Positions 1 through 11,300 of a stretch of DNA of 64,000 nt are shown here, piece by piece. Numbering within the stretch: position 1 is the first letter of the stretch; the number at the start of each line of letters is the position of its first letter. The position numbers and the translations under genes were made by a program. The notes beneath the pieces were generated by a model. That model made no database searches and was not told where the DNA came from. It saw nothing but the letters and a program-made list of their open reading frames with translations. The stretch is from positions 6,076,001 through 6,140,000 of the forward strand of contig NZ_CP150227.1 of assembly GCF_037971845.1 (NCBI RefSeq), in the 5' to 3' direction. The stretch is from Paenibacillus sp. FSL R5-0766. Lineage in GTDB: Bacteria > Bacillota > Bacilli > Paenibacillales > Paenibacillaceae.

Positions 1-2154
1 CGCGACGTAATAAGCAACAAGTTGCTTATGGCCGTTCGCGTCGTCCCGGGCGAGTACCACCGCTTCTTCCACGCCCCGGACGTTAAGAAGCTGCGTCTCA
101 ATTTCGTCCAGCTCGATCCGGTACCCGCGGACTTTGACCTGGTGGTCGATTCGGCCGAGGTATTCAATGTTGCCGTCCGGCAGCCAGGTCGCCAAGTCGC
201 CTGAGCGATACAGTTTTTCCCCCTCCGCAAACGGGGAATCAACGAACTTCTCCGCCGTCAGATCCGGACGGTTCAGGTATCCTCTCGCGAGCCCTTCCCC
301 GGCCACATACATTTCGCCCGCTACGCCGATCGGCACTGGGCGGCGGTTTTCATCCAGGACATACACTCTCAGCGTTGGGATTGGCTTGCCAATATTGCTC
401 TTCGCCGCCTCCATTTCGACCCACGTAATTTCCTTATACGTCACGTGAACCGTCGTCTCGGTAATACCGTACATATTGATCAGCTTTGTCTCCGGGTACT
501 TCGTCTTGAAACCCTTGAGCAAAAGCGGACTGAGCGCTTCGCCGCCGAAAATGACGTTGCGAATCAGCAGATCGTACGGATGATCCGCCAAGAGCTTACG
601 CAGCAGCTGATAGAAGTACGTTGGCGTCTGGTTCAAAATCGTGACCTGTTCGCGGCACAGCAGCGCCAGGAAATCGGTCGGATTTTTCGCCGTAAGCGGC
701 GGTACAATGACCAGCTTGCCTCCATACAACAGCGCTCCGTACATTTCCCAGACGGAGAAATCGAAGCAGAACGAGTGGAACAGCGTCCACGTGTCGAACC
801 GCCCGAAGTCGAACAAGTTCTTGTCGTTGAACAGGAGGCGCACGACGTTTTTATGCTCGATCAACGTGCCTTTGGGTTTGCCGGTCGTTCCCGACGTGTA
901 GATGACATATGCCAAGTTGCCCGACCCGGAAATTGGCTCCAGATTTGAAGCGTCCAGCGCACCTTCCGAGTCCGCCCCACTGTCTCCCCAAACGAAATCA
1001 TCTATTTCAAGGCGCGTTCCTGCAAAGTCGGTCTTCTCATGCAAATGCTTTTGAATCAGCAATAACGGTGCACCCGAATCCTCGATCATGAAGCGGATGC
1101 GCTCCTCCGGATAGTCGGGATCGACAGGCACGTAGGCTCCACCCGCTTTGAGAATCGCCAGTATGCCGACAACCATATCGAGTGAGCGTTCGGCCAGAAT
1201 CGCTACCAGCTGGTCCATTTCAACTCCCGTCTCCCTCAGCTTGCGCGCAAGATGGTTGGATCGCTCGTTCAGCTCGCGGTAGGTCAGCTGCCGTTCGTTC
1301 ATGACAACGGCCACGTTGTCCGGGTATAGCTCCGCCTGTTCTTCAAACAAACCGTGAATCGTTTTCCCCCGCTCGAACCCGGTTTCGGTGTCATTAAATC
1401 GATTCAGCAACGTCTCCCTCTCGTCCGGGGAAAGCACATCGGCTTGTCCAAGCTCCAGATCCGGCTGAAATACAAGCACGGACAGAAGCCGAACAAGATG
1501 GTCGGCCGCCTGTTCCACAAATTCCCGCTCGTACCGATTCCGGTCAAAGCTTATTTCCAGCTGAATAGAGTCGTTTTGGTGGTCAAATCGAAAAACCGTA
1601 TCTGCCGCCACCCGGTTACCCAGCGGTTCAGGATGGATCGGGGCGAAGGATGCAACGGTGTTGACGACCGGAAGGCCCTCTCCTGTATAGTCCAGATGGA
1701 GCGGCTCCACCATTTTCCGAAAAGGCAGATACTGATGCTCCAGCGCCTCGCCGATGGAGGCTTTGATGCCCCCGAGCAGCGTTTTCAGCGTAGTCTGGCT
1801 GCTTACGGACGTTTTGATCAACAGGATGTCATGTGGTGGCTGAGTCACGTCCGGGGCCCCGCTATAAGAAGGCATGCCGACAAGTACTTGATCCTGCCCG
1901 GTATATTTGAACAGCAGACTTTTTACTCCTGCCAAAACAATCATGTACAAAGCCAGATCCGAACCATTGGCGAGGCGAATAATTCTCTCCGAGAGCTCAC
2001 TCGGCAGGGTACGGTGAAGCAAAGCCGGCTCTGCCGCAGCTTCGCCGCCCGCAGATAATTTGGAGGATTGACTGTAGGGAAGGAAGCTCAGACTGTCATC
2101 GTCGTCAAACTTACTGCTCCAGTACCGTTCTTCCTTTTCAAATAAAGATTTCAT
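1..2154 (-). CDS. pmxB: Polymyxin-type NRPS subunit, Thr10 module (pmxB-like), partial
   Basis: Open frame from an ATG at 2154 (strong AGGGGAGGT site five bases upstream) running off the left edge, so only about 718 residues are seen. Residues 1 to about 245 are the C-terminal half of a condensation domain without the HHxxxDG motif, so catalytically dead. An adenylation domain follows, with the A3 core YTSGTTGKPKG. Its specificity pocket, read by alignment to GrsA, is D-F-W-N-I-G-M-V-H, the textbook threonine code. The frame ends near the A8 region; carrier and thioesterase domains would lie beyond the edge. It starts 166 nt after the large NRPS, which ends in an unpaired condensation domain that should serve this Thr module. 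Activating the last residue, Thr10, and cyclising the product is the role of PmxB in polymyxin synthesis; the thioesterase part is inferred, not seen. Confidence 0.85.
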   Translation of the reverse strand, partial: MKSLFEKEERYWSSKFDDDDSLSFLPYSQSSKLSAGGEAAAEPALLHRTLPSELSERIIRLANGSDLALYMIVLAGVKSLLFKYTGQDQVLVGMPSYSGAPDVTQPPHDILLIKTSVSSQTTLKTLLGGIKASIGEALEHQYLPFRKMVEPLHLDYTGEGLPVVNTVASFAPIHPEPLGNRVAADTVFRFDHQNDSIQLEISFDRNRYEREFVEQAADHLVRLLSVLVFQPDLELGQADVLSPDERETLLNRFNDTETGFERGKTIHGLFEEQAELYPDNVAVVMNERQLTYRELNERSNHLARKLRETGVEMDQLVAILAERSLDMVVGILAILKAGGAYVPVDPDYPEERIRFMIEDSGAPLLLIQKHLHEKTDFAGTRLEIDDFVWGDSGADSEGALDASNLEPISGSGNLAYVIYTSGTTGKPKGTLIEHKNVVRLLFNDKNLFDFGRFDTWTLFHSFCFDFSVWEMYGALLYGGKLVIVPPLTAKNPTDFLALLCREQVTILNQTPTYFYQLLRKLLADHPYDLLIRNVIFGGEALSPLLLKGFKTKYPETKLINMYGITETTVHVTYKEITWVEMEAAKSNIGKPIPTLRVYVLDENRRPVPIGVAGEMYVAGEGLARGYLNRPDLTAEKFVDSPFAEGEKLYRSGDLATWLPDGNIEYLGRIDHQVKVRGYRIELDEIETQLLNVRGVEEAVVLARDDANGHKQLVAYYVA

Positions 2155-2192
2155 TCGTACCTCCCCTAAAAATGAAGTGACCGCATGCCCCG

Positions 2193-2227
2193 GCGCAGAT
2201 CCGAAAAAACTTGCTTTCGGCCTGCGC
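2193..2227 (-). promoter_or_regulatory. Hairpin in the pmxA-pmxB spacer
   Basis: GCGCAG...CTGCGC (2193-2198 and 2222-2227) encloses CCGAAA...TTTCGG (2201-2206 and 2215-2220), giving a 12-bp stem with a small internal loop. No U-run follows on the minus strand, so it is not a normal intrinsic terminator. It may be a stabilising or attenuating structure between the two NRPS genes. No function is demonstrated. Confidence 0.45.
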
Positions 2228-2320
2228 GTTTACGGGCTTGATTTACGGAGTTGCAAGTTGTTCGCCGTCTTCCTTGGGATGCGCACCACTTTCGCTTGAC
2301 GGCGGAGCACGCTTGTAATA

Positions 2321-5300
2321 TTAGAACGCGAATTCGATCGTATCGACGGCACTCTTTGCGCCTGCCGCCGGTTTATGACATTCAATCCGACTTAGCTCAA
2401 GTTGTGGATTTTCCGCAATTTGAGAAAGTACCCGCAGGTAATCCTCCGTTAAGGTGCGGATCATCGTTTCTTTGAACAGTTTGGTGGCGTAGAAAAAGCC
2501 CCCGCTCAGTGCCCCTTCGTTTTCATACATAAACAGCGTCAGATCAAACTTCGCTTCTTCCAAATGGTCAAGCTCGTAATTCTTCAGGCTGACGCCTTCC
2601 AGCTCGGCATCTCGTTCTTCGATATTTTGCAAGTCAAAAACGGCATCGAACAACGGGAATCGGCCTGGTTCTCGCTTCACATTCAAACGCTCCACGAGTT
2701 CTTCGAATGGATAATCCTGATTCTCAAAAGCTCCCAAAGCCGTTTCCTTCACTTCATCAAGGTAGGACAGGAACGTTTTTTCGCCTGACGGACGACTGCG
2801 GAGCGCCAGTGTATTAACAAACATGCCGATGACCGGCTCCAAATCGGCGTTAGTTCTTCCCGCCACCGGGGTGCCTACGATTAAGTCTTCCTGCCCGCTG
2901 TACTTGGACAGCATCACGGTATATGCCGCAAGCAGTACCATGTACAGCGTGCTTTCACGCTCGGCCGCCAATTCACGCAGCCGCTCAGAGAGAGAAACTT
3001 CGACATCGAACTCCAGATGCGCGCCTTCGTAGTTGCGAACTGTAGAACGTTCGTAGTCCATCGGCAGATCCCCCGTTGGCAGCTCACCTTCGAAGGTTTG
3101 CAGCCAGTACGCTTCCTGCCGTCCGATCCGCTCCCGGTGGGCCTTCGACTGCTGCCAAACAGCATAATCCTTATATTGAATGCGTAGTGGCGGCAGTTCT
3201 TCCCCGGCGTAGAAACTCGAGAACTCATCCATCACAATCGCCATAGATACGCCATCCGACACAATATGGTGCATATCGAAAAGGAGAATATACCGGTTCG
3301 GCTCCAGTTCGACGACTCCGGCGCGCAGCAGCGGCGGCTTGCCGAGATCAAACGGACGAACAAAGTTGCGGACGATCTGCTCAACTTGAGCTGCATCCTC
3401 TGTAACCGCTTGATGATGCTCGATAGCAAAATCGACCTGCGGATAAATCCGCTGGACCGCTTCGCCCTTCACCATTTCAAAACCGGTGCGCAGCGATTCA
3501 TGCCGTGTTATCAGTTTCCGCAATGCGGCTTCCAACCGGTCTAAATCAAACTTGCCTTCCACCTGCACCAGTTCCGGCATGTTGTAAAGCTGATCCGCTC
3601 CATCCAGCGTGTGCTGAATAAACAGCCGTTTCTGCGCAGAGGACAGAGGGTAGTACTCTCTCTCTTCCGCTTGAGGAATGGCCTCATGCTCCCGCCGTTC
3701 CATCCGGGCAATCGCATCGGCCATCGCCGCAATCGTCGAGTGACGGAATACGTCGCGCAGCGGGAGGTTGACGTTTAGTTCCTTAAATACCTTGCCTGCC
3801 AGTGACGTTGCTCGCAGGGAGTGGCCGCCGATGTCGAAGAAGTTATCGTAAACGCCAATCTCCTTCGTAAGTCCCAGCACCTCCTGCCAAATTACCGCCA
3901 GCTTCGTTTCCAGCTCATTGCGCGGTGCGACGTACTCCGTTCCACTTCCAGCTTCCCCTTCCGGCGCCGGCAGCGCCTTCCGGTCCATCTTTCCGTTCGG
4001 CGTCAGAGGCAGGCGCTCCAGCTCCACGAAGTACGACGGGATCATGTAACCTGGCAACTCCTGTGCCAACGCACTGCGCAGATCGTTCACTAACAGCTTC
4101 GCACCAGTATCCGGCGTGTAATACGCACACAGCGCCTTCTGCCCGTTCGCATCACTTCGAACCAGCACCACCGCTTCGCGCACACCTTCCACCCGCAGCA
4201 GCTGCGACTCGATCTCACCCGTCTCGATCCGGTACCCCCGGATTTTCGCCTGATTGTCGATCCGGCCGATGAAGTCCACGTTGCCGTCCTCCATCCATCG
4301 CGCCAAATCTCCCGTGCGATACAATCGCTCACCCGCAGTGAAAGGACTGTCTACAAACTTCTCTTCCGTCAGCTCTGGACGGTTCAAGTACCCACGTGCT
4401 ACCCCAACGCCGCCGATAACCAACTCGCCCAGCACCCCGACCGGTATGGGATTCAGATGTGCATCTACGATGTAAAACTTCGCATTTAACCACGCTTTTC
4501 CAATCGGCACATGACCTGTCGGCGGCAGTTTCTCCAACTCATCGTCATAGAAACTGGAGTCGATTGCCGCTTCCGTTACGCCGTAAGCGTTAATGATGCG
4601 GAATGACGGGCCGAACCGTTCCTGCAAGGTACGGTAATCTGCCACGCTGCAGCTGTCCGAGCTTGTGATCAGCAACTCCATCTCGCTCAACTCCAGCCCT
4701 TGCTCGTGCACGTATTCCATAAACGGCACGATCAGCGCCGGCGTTGATTCAAAGATCGTCACTTGCTCTCGCTCTATCCAGTAGTGCAGACGAGACGGAT
4801 CAATCCGGTCGTCTTTCGGCACAATCACCATGCTGCCTCCGTTGTACAACGTCCGCGCGATATCACCCACGAACACGTCAAACGAGAAGCTGGCGAGTTG
4901 CAACAGCCTTACCGGGAACTGATCCAACCGGTATTCCCGTCGGTAACCCGCTGCCGTGTTCACCAGGCTGCGATGTTCGATCATTACACCCTTGGGCTTA
5001 CCAGTTGTTCCCGACGTGTAGATGACGTACGCCAAGTCCTCCGGACGAGCTTCATGGAAGCTGTCCATACCAACAACATCAACATCATTTGGATGACTCT
5101 CATTACGGTCGTTCACAGCACCCGTCAGCTCGCCGGAGACCAGACCTGAAACCATACCAGAGTCCATCGGTGCATTCTCCCGATCTTCGCTGTACGACGC
5201 TTCATCGTCGAGGTACAGCACCGTCCCCAGTGACAGTTCCTCTTCGCCGAGCCAGGCTTCGGCGCGCTCTCGCAGCGGCGTTTGTGTCAACAGCACCTTC

Positions 5301-8300
5301 GCTCCGCTGTCTTCCAGCATGAACCGCACACGGTCCGCCGGATAATCCGGGTCAAGCGGTATATACGCCCCTCCCGCTTTCCAGACGGCCATCACGGCCA
5401 CCAGCAAGTCCACCGAACGCTCGGCGAGAATGCCAACGATTGACTCCCGGCCGATGCCACTTGTGCGCAGTGTAGCCGCCAAGCGGTTCGCTCGTTCGTT
5501 CAACTCCACATACGTTAGGCGGTTATTTTCATACACGACGGCTTCCGCTTTCGGTGTGCGTTCCGCCTGTTCCTCGAACAACCGGTGGAACGCCGCCGCA
5601 GGAGCCTCTTCCGGCTGCGCCGGGTTAAACGCACTGAGAACTTGTTCTTTTTCCTCTGCTGTCAGCAAGTTCAGCTCCGCAATCTTCGCATCTGGATGGT
5701 TTACAATTGTCACGAGCAACTGCTCGTAATGTTTTGCCAGCCGTTCAATCGTCTCCCTTTTATAAAGAGCCGTCGCATATTCGAAGCTGTAATCCAATCC
5801 GCCGTTTTCCTCTCCCACATCCAAGCTGATATCAAACTTCGCAGTATCCAGTACGCTCGGATAAGGAATCAGGCGAAGCCCTTCCAGCTCAAATTGCTCA
5901 TTCTCCGTATTTTGCATCGTAAACATCGTGTCGAAGAGTGGATTACGACTTAAATCCCGGGTCACTTGCACCTTGTCCACCAATTGTTCGAACGGATAGT
6001 TTTGATGCTCAAAGGCGTGCAGAGTTGTTTCTTTAACTTCGTTCAGGTATGACAGGAATGTCTTCTCCGAAGCCGGATAACTGCGAATCGCCAACGTGTT
6101 TAGGAAAATCCCGATTAACGGCTGCACATCTCCATGATTCCTTCCGGCAATCGGCGTACCAACGATCACGTCTTCCTGACCTGAATATTTGTGCAAAAGC
6201 ACGTTATACGCCGCAAGTAGCACCATAAACAGCGTCGTGCCCGTTTCCGAAGCCAGCTGTTTCAGGCCGTCGGTTTTTGAAGCGTCGAAGAAAAACTCCA
6301 TCGTTTGGCCCTCATAGCTCTGTACAGCAGGACGTGGATAGTCGGTCGGCATTTCCAGCACTGGAAGCTCGCCCTGGAACATGTCCAGCCAATACGCCCC
6401 CTGATGCTGAAGCCGTTCCTGTTGCTCCTGCGAATGCTGCCAAACGGTGTAGTCTTTGTACTGAATGCGCAGCGGCTCCAATTGCTCTCCACCATACAAA
6501 CGCACAAATTCTTCAACAAAGATTTCCATCGAAACGCCGTCAGAAATAATATGATGCATGTCGTACATCAGAATATGGCGTTCCGGAGCCAGTTCAACAA
6601 GGCCCACCCTCAACAGCGGTGGCTTAGCCAAGTCAAACGGACGGACGAAACCGTGAACCACCGCTTCGACCTCTTGCTCATCCGCTTGATAGAACTCCAC
6701 CGAAAAATTCACGTCCTGGTAAACCCGCTGTGATGCTTCGCCATCCACCATTTCGAACCCGGTGCGCAACATTTCATGCCGCGCCACCAGCTTGCGGAAC
6801 GTTTCTTCGAACCTTGCCCGGTCCAAAGCACCCTCCAGCAGCATCGCTTCCGGCATGTTGTAGCTAAGCTCCGCACCTTCCAGCTGATTCAGGATAAAGA
6901 GACGTTTTTGAGCAAAAGATTGAGGGTACACCTCTCGGTCATCCGCCACCGGAATGGCAACAAATGTCTGCTCATCCAGCCGGTAAATGACGGCAGCCAT
7001 GCTCTCGATCGTGGAATGGCGGAACACGTCGCGCAGTGGCAGATCCACGTTCAAGTCTTTATGAATCTTGCTGACCAACGTTGTCGCGCGCAGGGAGTGG
7101 CCACCGATGTCGAAGAAGTTGTCGTGAATACCAATCTCCTTCGTAAGCCCCAGCACTTCCTGCCAAATAACTACCAGCTTCATTTCCAGCTCATTGCGTG
7201 GTGCGACGTACTGTGTTCCGCTTCCCGCTTCTCCTTCCGGCGCTGGCAGCGCCTTTCGGTCAAGTTTCCCGTTCGGCGTCAGAGGCAGGCGCTCCAGCTC
7301 CACGAAGTACGACGGGATCATGTAACCTGGCAGCTCCTGTGCCAACGCACTGCGCAGATCGTTCACCAACAGCCTCGCACCAGTATCCGGCGTGTAATAC
7401 GCACACAGCGTTTTCTGCCCGTTCGCATCACTTCGAACCAGCACCACCGCTTCGCGCACACCTTCCACCCGCAGCAGCTGCGACTCGATCTCACCCGTCT
7501 CGATCCGGTAACCCCGGATTTTCGCCTGATTGTCGATCCGACCGATGAAGTCCACGTTGCCGTCCTCCATCCACCGCGCCAAATCTCCCGTTCGATACAA
7601 CCGCTCACCAGCGGTGAAAGGGCTGTCTACGAACTTCTCTTCCGTCAGCTCTTGACGGTTCAAGTACCCTCTTGCCACGCCAACCCCGCCGATAACCAGC
7701 TCGCCCAGAACCCCGACGGGCACGGGATTCAGATGTGCATCCACGATGTAGAACTTCGCATTCAACCACGCTTTGCCAATCGGCACATGGCCTGTCTGCG
7801 GCAGCTTCGCCAACTCCTCATCATAGAAACTGGAGTCAATTGCCGCTTCCGTCACACCGTAGGCGTTAATAATGCGGAACGACGGGCCGAACCGTTCCTG
7901 CAAGGTCCGGTAATCTGCCACACTGCAGCTGTCCGAGCTAGTGATCAACAGCTCCATCTCGCTCAACTCCAGCCCTTGCTCGTGCACGTATTCCATAAAC
8001 GGCACGATCAGCGCCGGCGTTGATTCAAAAATCGTCACTCGCTCCCGCTCTATCCAATAGTACAGACGAGACGGATCGATCCGATCGTCCTTCGGTACAA
8101 TGACCATGGTGCCTCCGTTGTACAACGTGCGTGCGATATCACCCACGAACACGTCAAACGAGAAGCTTGCGAGTTGCAACAGCCTTACCGGGAACTGATC
8201 CAACCGGTATTCCCGTCGGTAACCCGCTGCCGTGTTCACCAGGCTGCGGTGCTCGATCATTACACCCTTTGGCTTACCCGTCGTACCTGACGTGTAGATT

Positions 8301-11300
8301 ACATAGGCCAAATCCTCTGGACGAGCTTCATGGAAGCTGTCCATATCAACAACATCAACATCATTTGGATGACTCTCGCCACCACCGTTCACAGCACCCG
8401 TCAGCTTACTGGAGACTTTACCGGAAACCATGCTGGAGCCAAGCGGTGCATTCTCCCGTTCTTCGCTGTATGACGTTTCGTCGTCGAGGTACAGCACCTT
8501 CGCCAGTGACAGTTCCTCTTCGCCGAGCCAGGCTTCGGCACGCTCTCGCAGCGGCGTTTGTGTCAACAGCACCTTCGCTCCGCTGTCTTCCAGCATGAAT
8601 CGCACGCGGTCTGCCGGATAATCCGGGTCAAGCGGTATATACGCCCCGCCCGCTTTCCAGACCGCCAGCACGGCCACCAGCAAATCGACCGAACGCTCGG
8701 CGAGAATGCCAACAATCTCCTCCCGGCCGATTCCACTTGCGCGCAGCGTTGCCGACAGGCGGTTCGCCCGTTCATTCAGCTCCGCATACGTAAGCCGATC
8801 GTTTTCGTACACGACCGCCTCCGCTTCCGGAGTGCTCTCCGCCTGTTCCTCGAACAGGCGGTGGAACGCCGCCACAGGAGCCACTTCCGACTGCGCCGGG
8901 TGGAACGCGCCGATAATTTGCTCTTTTTCCTCTGCCGTCAGCAAGTCCAGCTCGGCAATCTTCGCATCTGGACGGGTTACGATCGCCGCAAGCAAATGTC
9001 CAAAATGAATCGATAGCCGCCGGATCGTGCTTTCTTTATAAAGAGCCGTTGCGAATTCAAAGTTGCACTCCAATCCGCCATTTTCTTCCGTAACATCCAC
9101 ACTCAGGTCGAACTTGGCCATACCATATTCACTAGGGTACGGGGACAATTTCAGCCCTTCCAGCTCAAACTCTGACTCCTCCAGGTTTTGCAAGGAGAAC
9201 ATCGTGTCAAACAGCGGGTTGCGGCTCAAATCCCGGCTAACCTGCACTTTATCGACGAGTTCTTCGAACGGATAATTCTGATGCTCGTAAGCGCCTATGG
9301 TCGTTTCTTTCACTTCTTCCAAATACGACAGGAAGGTCTTCTCCGAAGCCGGATAATTGCGGATCGCCAGCGTATTAACAAACATTCCGATCAAGGGCTG
9401 CATATCGCCGTGCGTTCTGCCCGCAATCGACGTGCCAACGATCAAATCATCCTGACCTGTGTATTTATGCAAAAGCACGGTGTATGCGGCAAGCAACACC
9501 ATATATAGCGTCGTTCCTCTTTGAGCGGCTAGCTGCTTCAAGCCTTCGTTCGTTGCCTCGTCCACAAAAGACGTCAGCGTATGTCCCTCATAGCTCTGTA
9601 CAGCAGGACGCGGGTAGTCCGTTGGCATTTCCAGAACCGGCAGCTCGCCCCGGTAACGGTCCAGCCAGTAAGCTTCCTCGCGTTTCAATTGCACTTTTTG
9701 CTCGTCCGATTGCTGCCATACCGCATAGTCCTTGTACTGAATGCGCAAAGGTTCTAATGACTCGCCGCCGTACAAACGAACGAGTTCCTCAACGAACACG
9801 TCCATTGAAACCCCGTCGGAGATGATATGGTGCATGTCAAACATCAGTAAATAACGATCGGCTGCCAGCTCTACGAGCTCGGCACGCAGCAACGGTGGCT
9901 TCGCCAAGTCGAAAGGTCGGATAAAAGCCTGCACGATTGCAGATGCTTCTTCCTCGTTTGCATGTCGACACACAGCGGCAAAATCAACGCTCTCGTAAAT
10001 TCGCTGTACCGCTTCGCCTTGCACGATCTCAAATCCGGTTCGCAACGTTTCATGACGTTCGATCAGTCCGCGGAAAGCTTTCTCCAGCAGGCTGTGGTCA
10101 ATCGATCCTTCGAGCAGCAGCACACCCGGCATGTTATAGCTCTGATCGGCTCCTTCCAGCTGATTCAGGATAAACAGCCGCTTCTGAGCTGAGGAAAGTG
10201 GATAATACGCTCTTTCATCTGCCAGCGGAATCGACGAGAACAACTGCTCTTCAATCCGGGAGAGGGCGAGAGCCATCTCTTCGATCGTTGAGTAGCGGAA
10301 TACGTCGCGCAGAGGCAACTCGACGTTCAACTCCTGATGCACCTTGCTCACCAGTGTCGTTGCCCGCAGGGAATGGCCGCCCAAGTCAAAGAAGTTATCA
10401 TGAACCCCGATGTGTTCCAATCCGAGCACGCTTTTCCATATTTCAGCCAAGCTGGCTTCCAACGGAGTCCGAGGCGGAGTATGTCCTTCGCCCGGCAACA
10501 AGCTCTCCTCAGGTGCCGGGAGGGAGCGGCGGTCAACCTTGCCGTTCGTCGTCAGCGGAAGCCGTTCCAACTGGATCAGGTACGCGGGGATCATATAGGC
10601 AGGAAGTTCCTGGGAAAGAACGCTCTTCAGCTCGGCCGCCGGAAGCTCACGGTCCGCTTCATAATAGGCGCAAAGTTGCTTCTCGCCAGAGGCGTTTTCC
10701 CGCGCAAATACCGTCGTTTTCCGAATTCCCTGCACTTTCTGAAGCTGAGCTTCGATCTCGCCTAGCTCAATACGGAAGCCGCGGACTTTCACTTGATCAT
10801 CCGTCCGCCCCACGTATTCAATCGTGCCGTCCGGTAGCCATTTTGCCAAATCCCCTGTCCGGTACATGCGCTCTCCCGGCACAAACGGATGGTCCACAAA
10901 TTTCTCCGCCGTTAGCTCCGGCCGGTTATTGTAGCCCTGTACCAAGCCTTCTCCGCCGACGCAAAGCTCCCCGGCCACGCCGATCGGCAGAAGTTTATTC
11001 TTGCTGTCGACGATATACACCGTCGTATTGCTGATCGGCCGTCCGATGGGTACGGTAACCGCGGAGTCATCGACAAAGTCGACTGGAAGATACGTGGTAT
11101 AAACCGTGCTTTCTGATGGGCCGTACAGGTGGTTGAGCCTGCCCGGTCCGATATGGGCGAGCGCTTTACGCACATGGCCGACCGACACGCGCTCTCCTCC
11201 GAACAAAATCGCCCGGACATCCCGCAGGCAGTTGACGTTCACATCCACAAGGACGTTGAAGAAAGCCGTCGTGATCAGCATGACCGAGATTCGCTCGCGC

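Noticed and set aside
6776..8023. 415-codon plus-strand open frame opposite pmxA
   Set aside because: Mirror frame of GC-rich NRPS coding DNA; the composition (very high Arg, His, Gln) is not that of a real protein and no ribosome site is present. The same holds for the other plus-strand frames across 1-17 kb.
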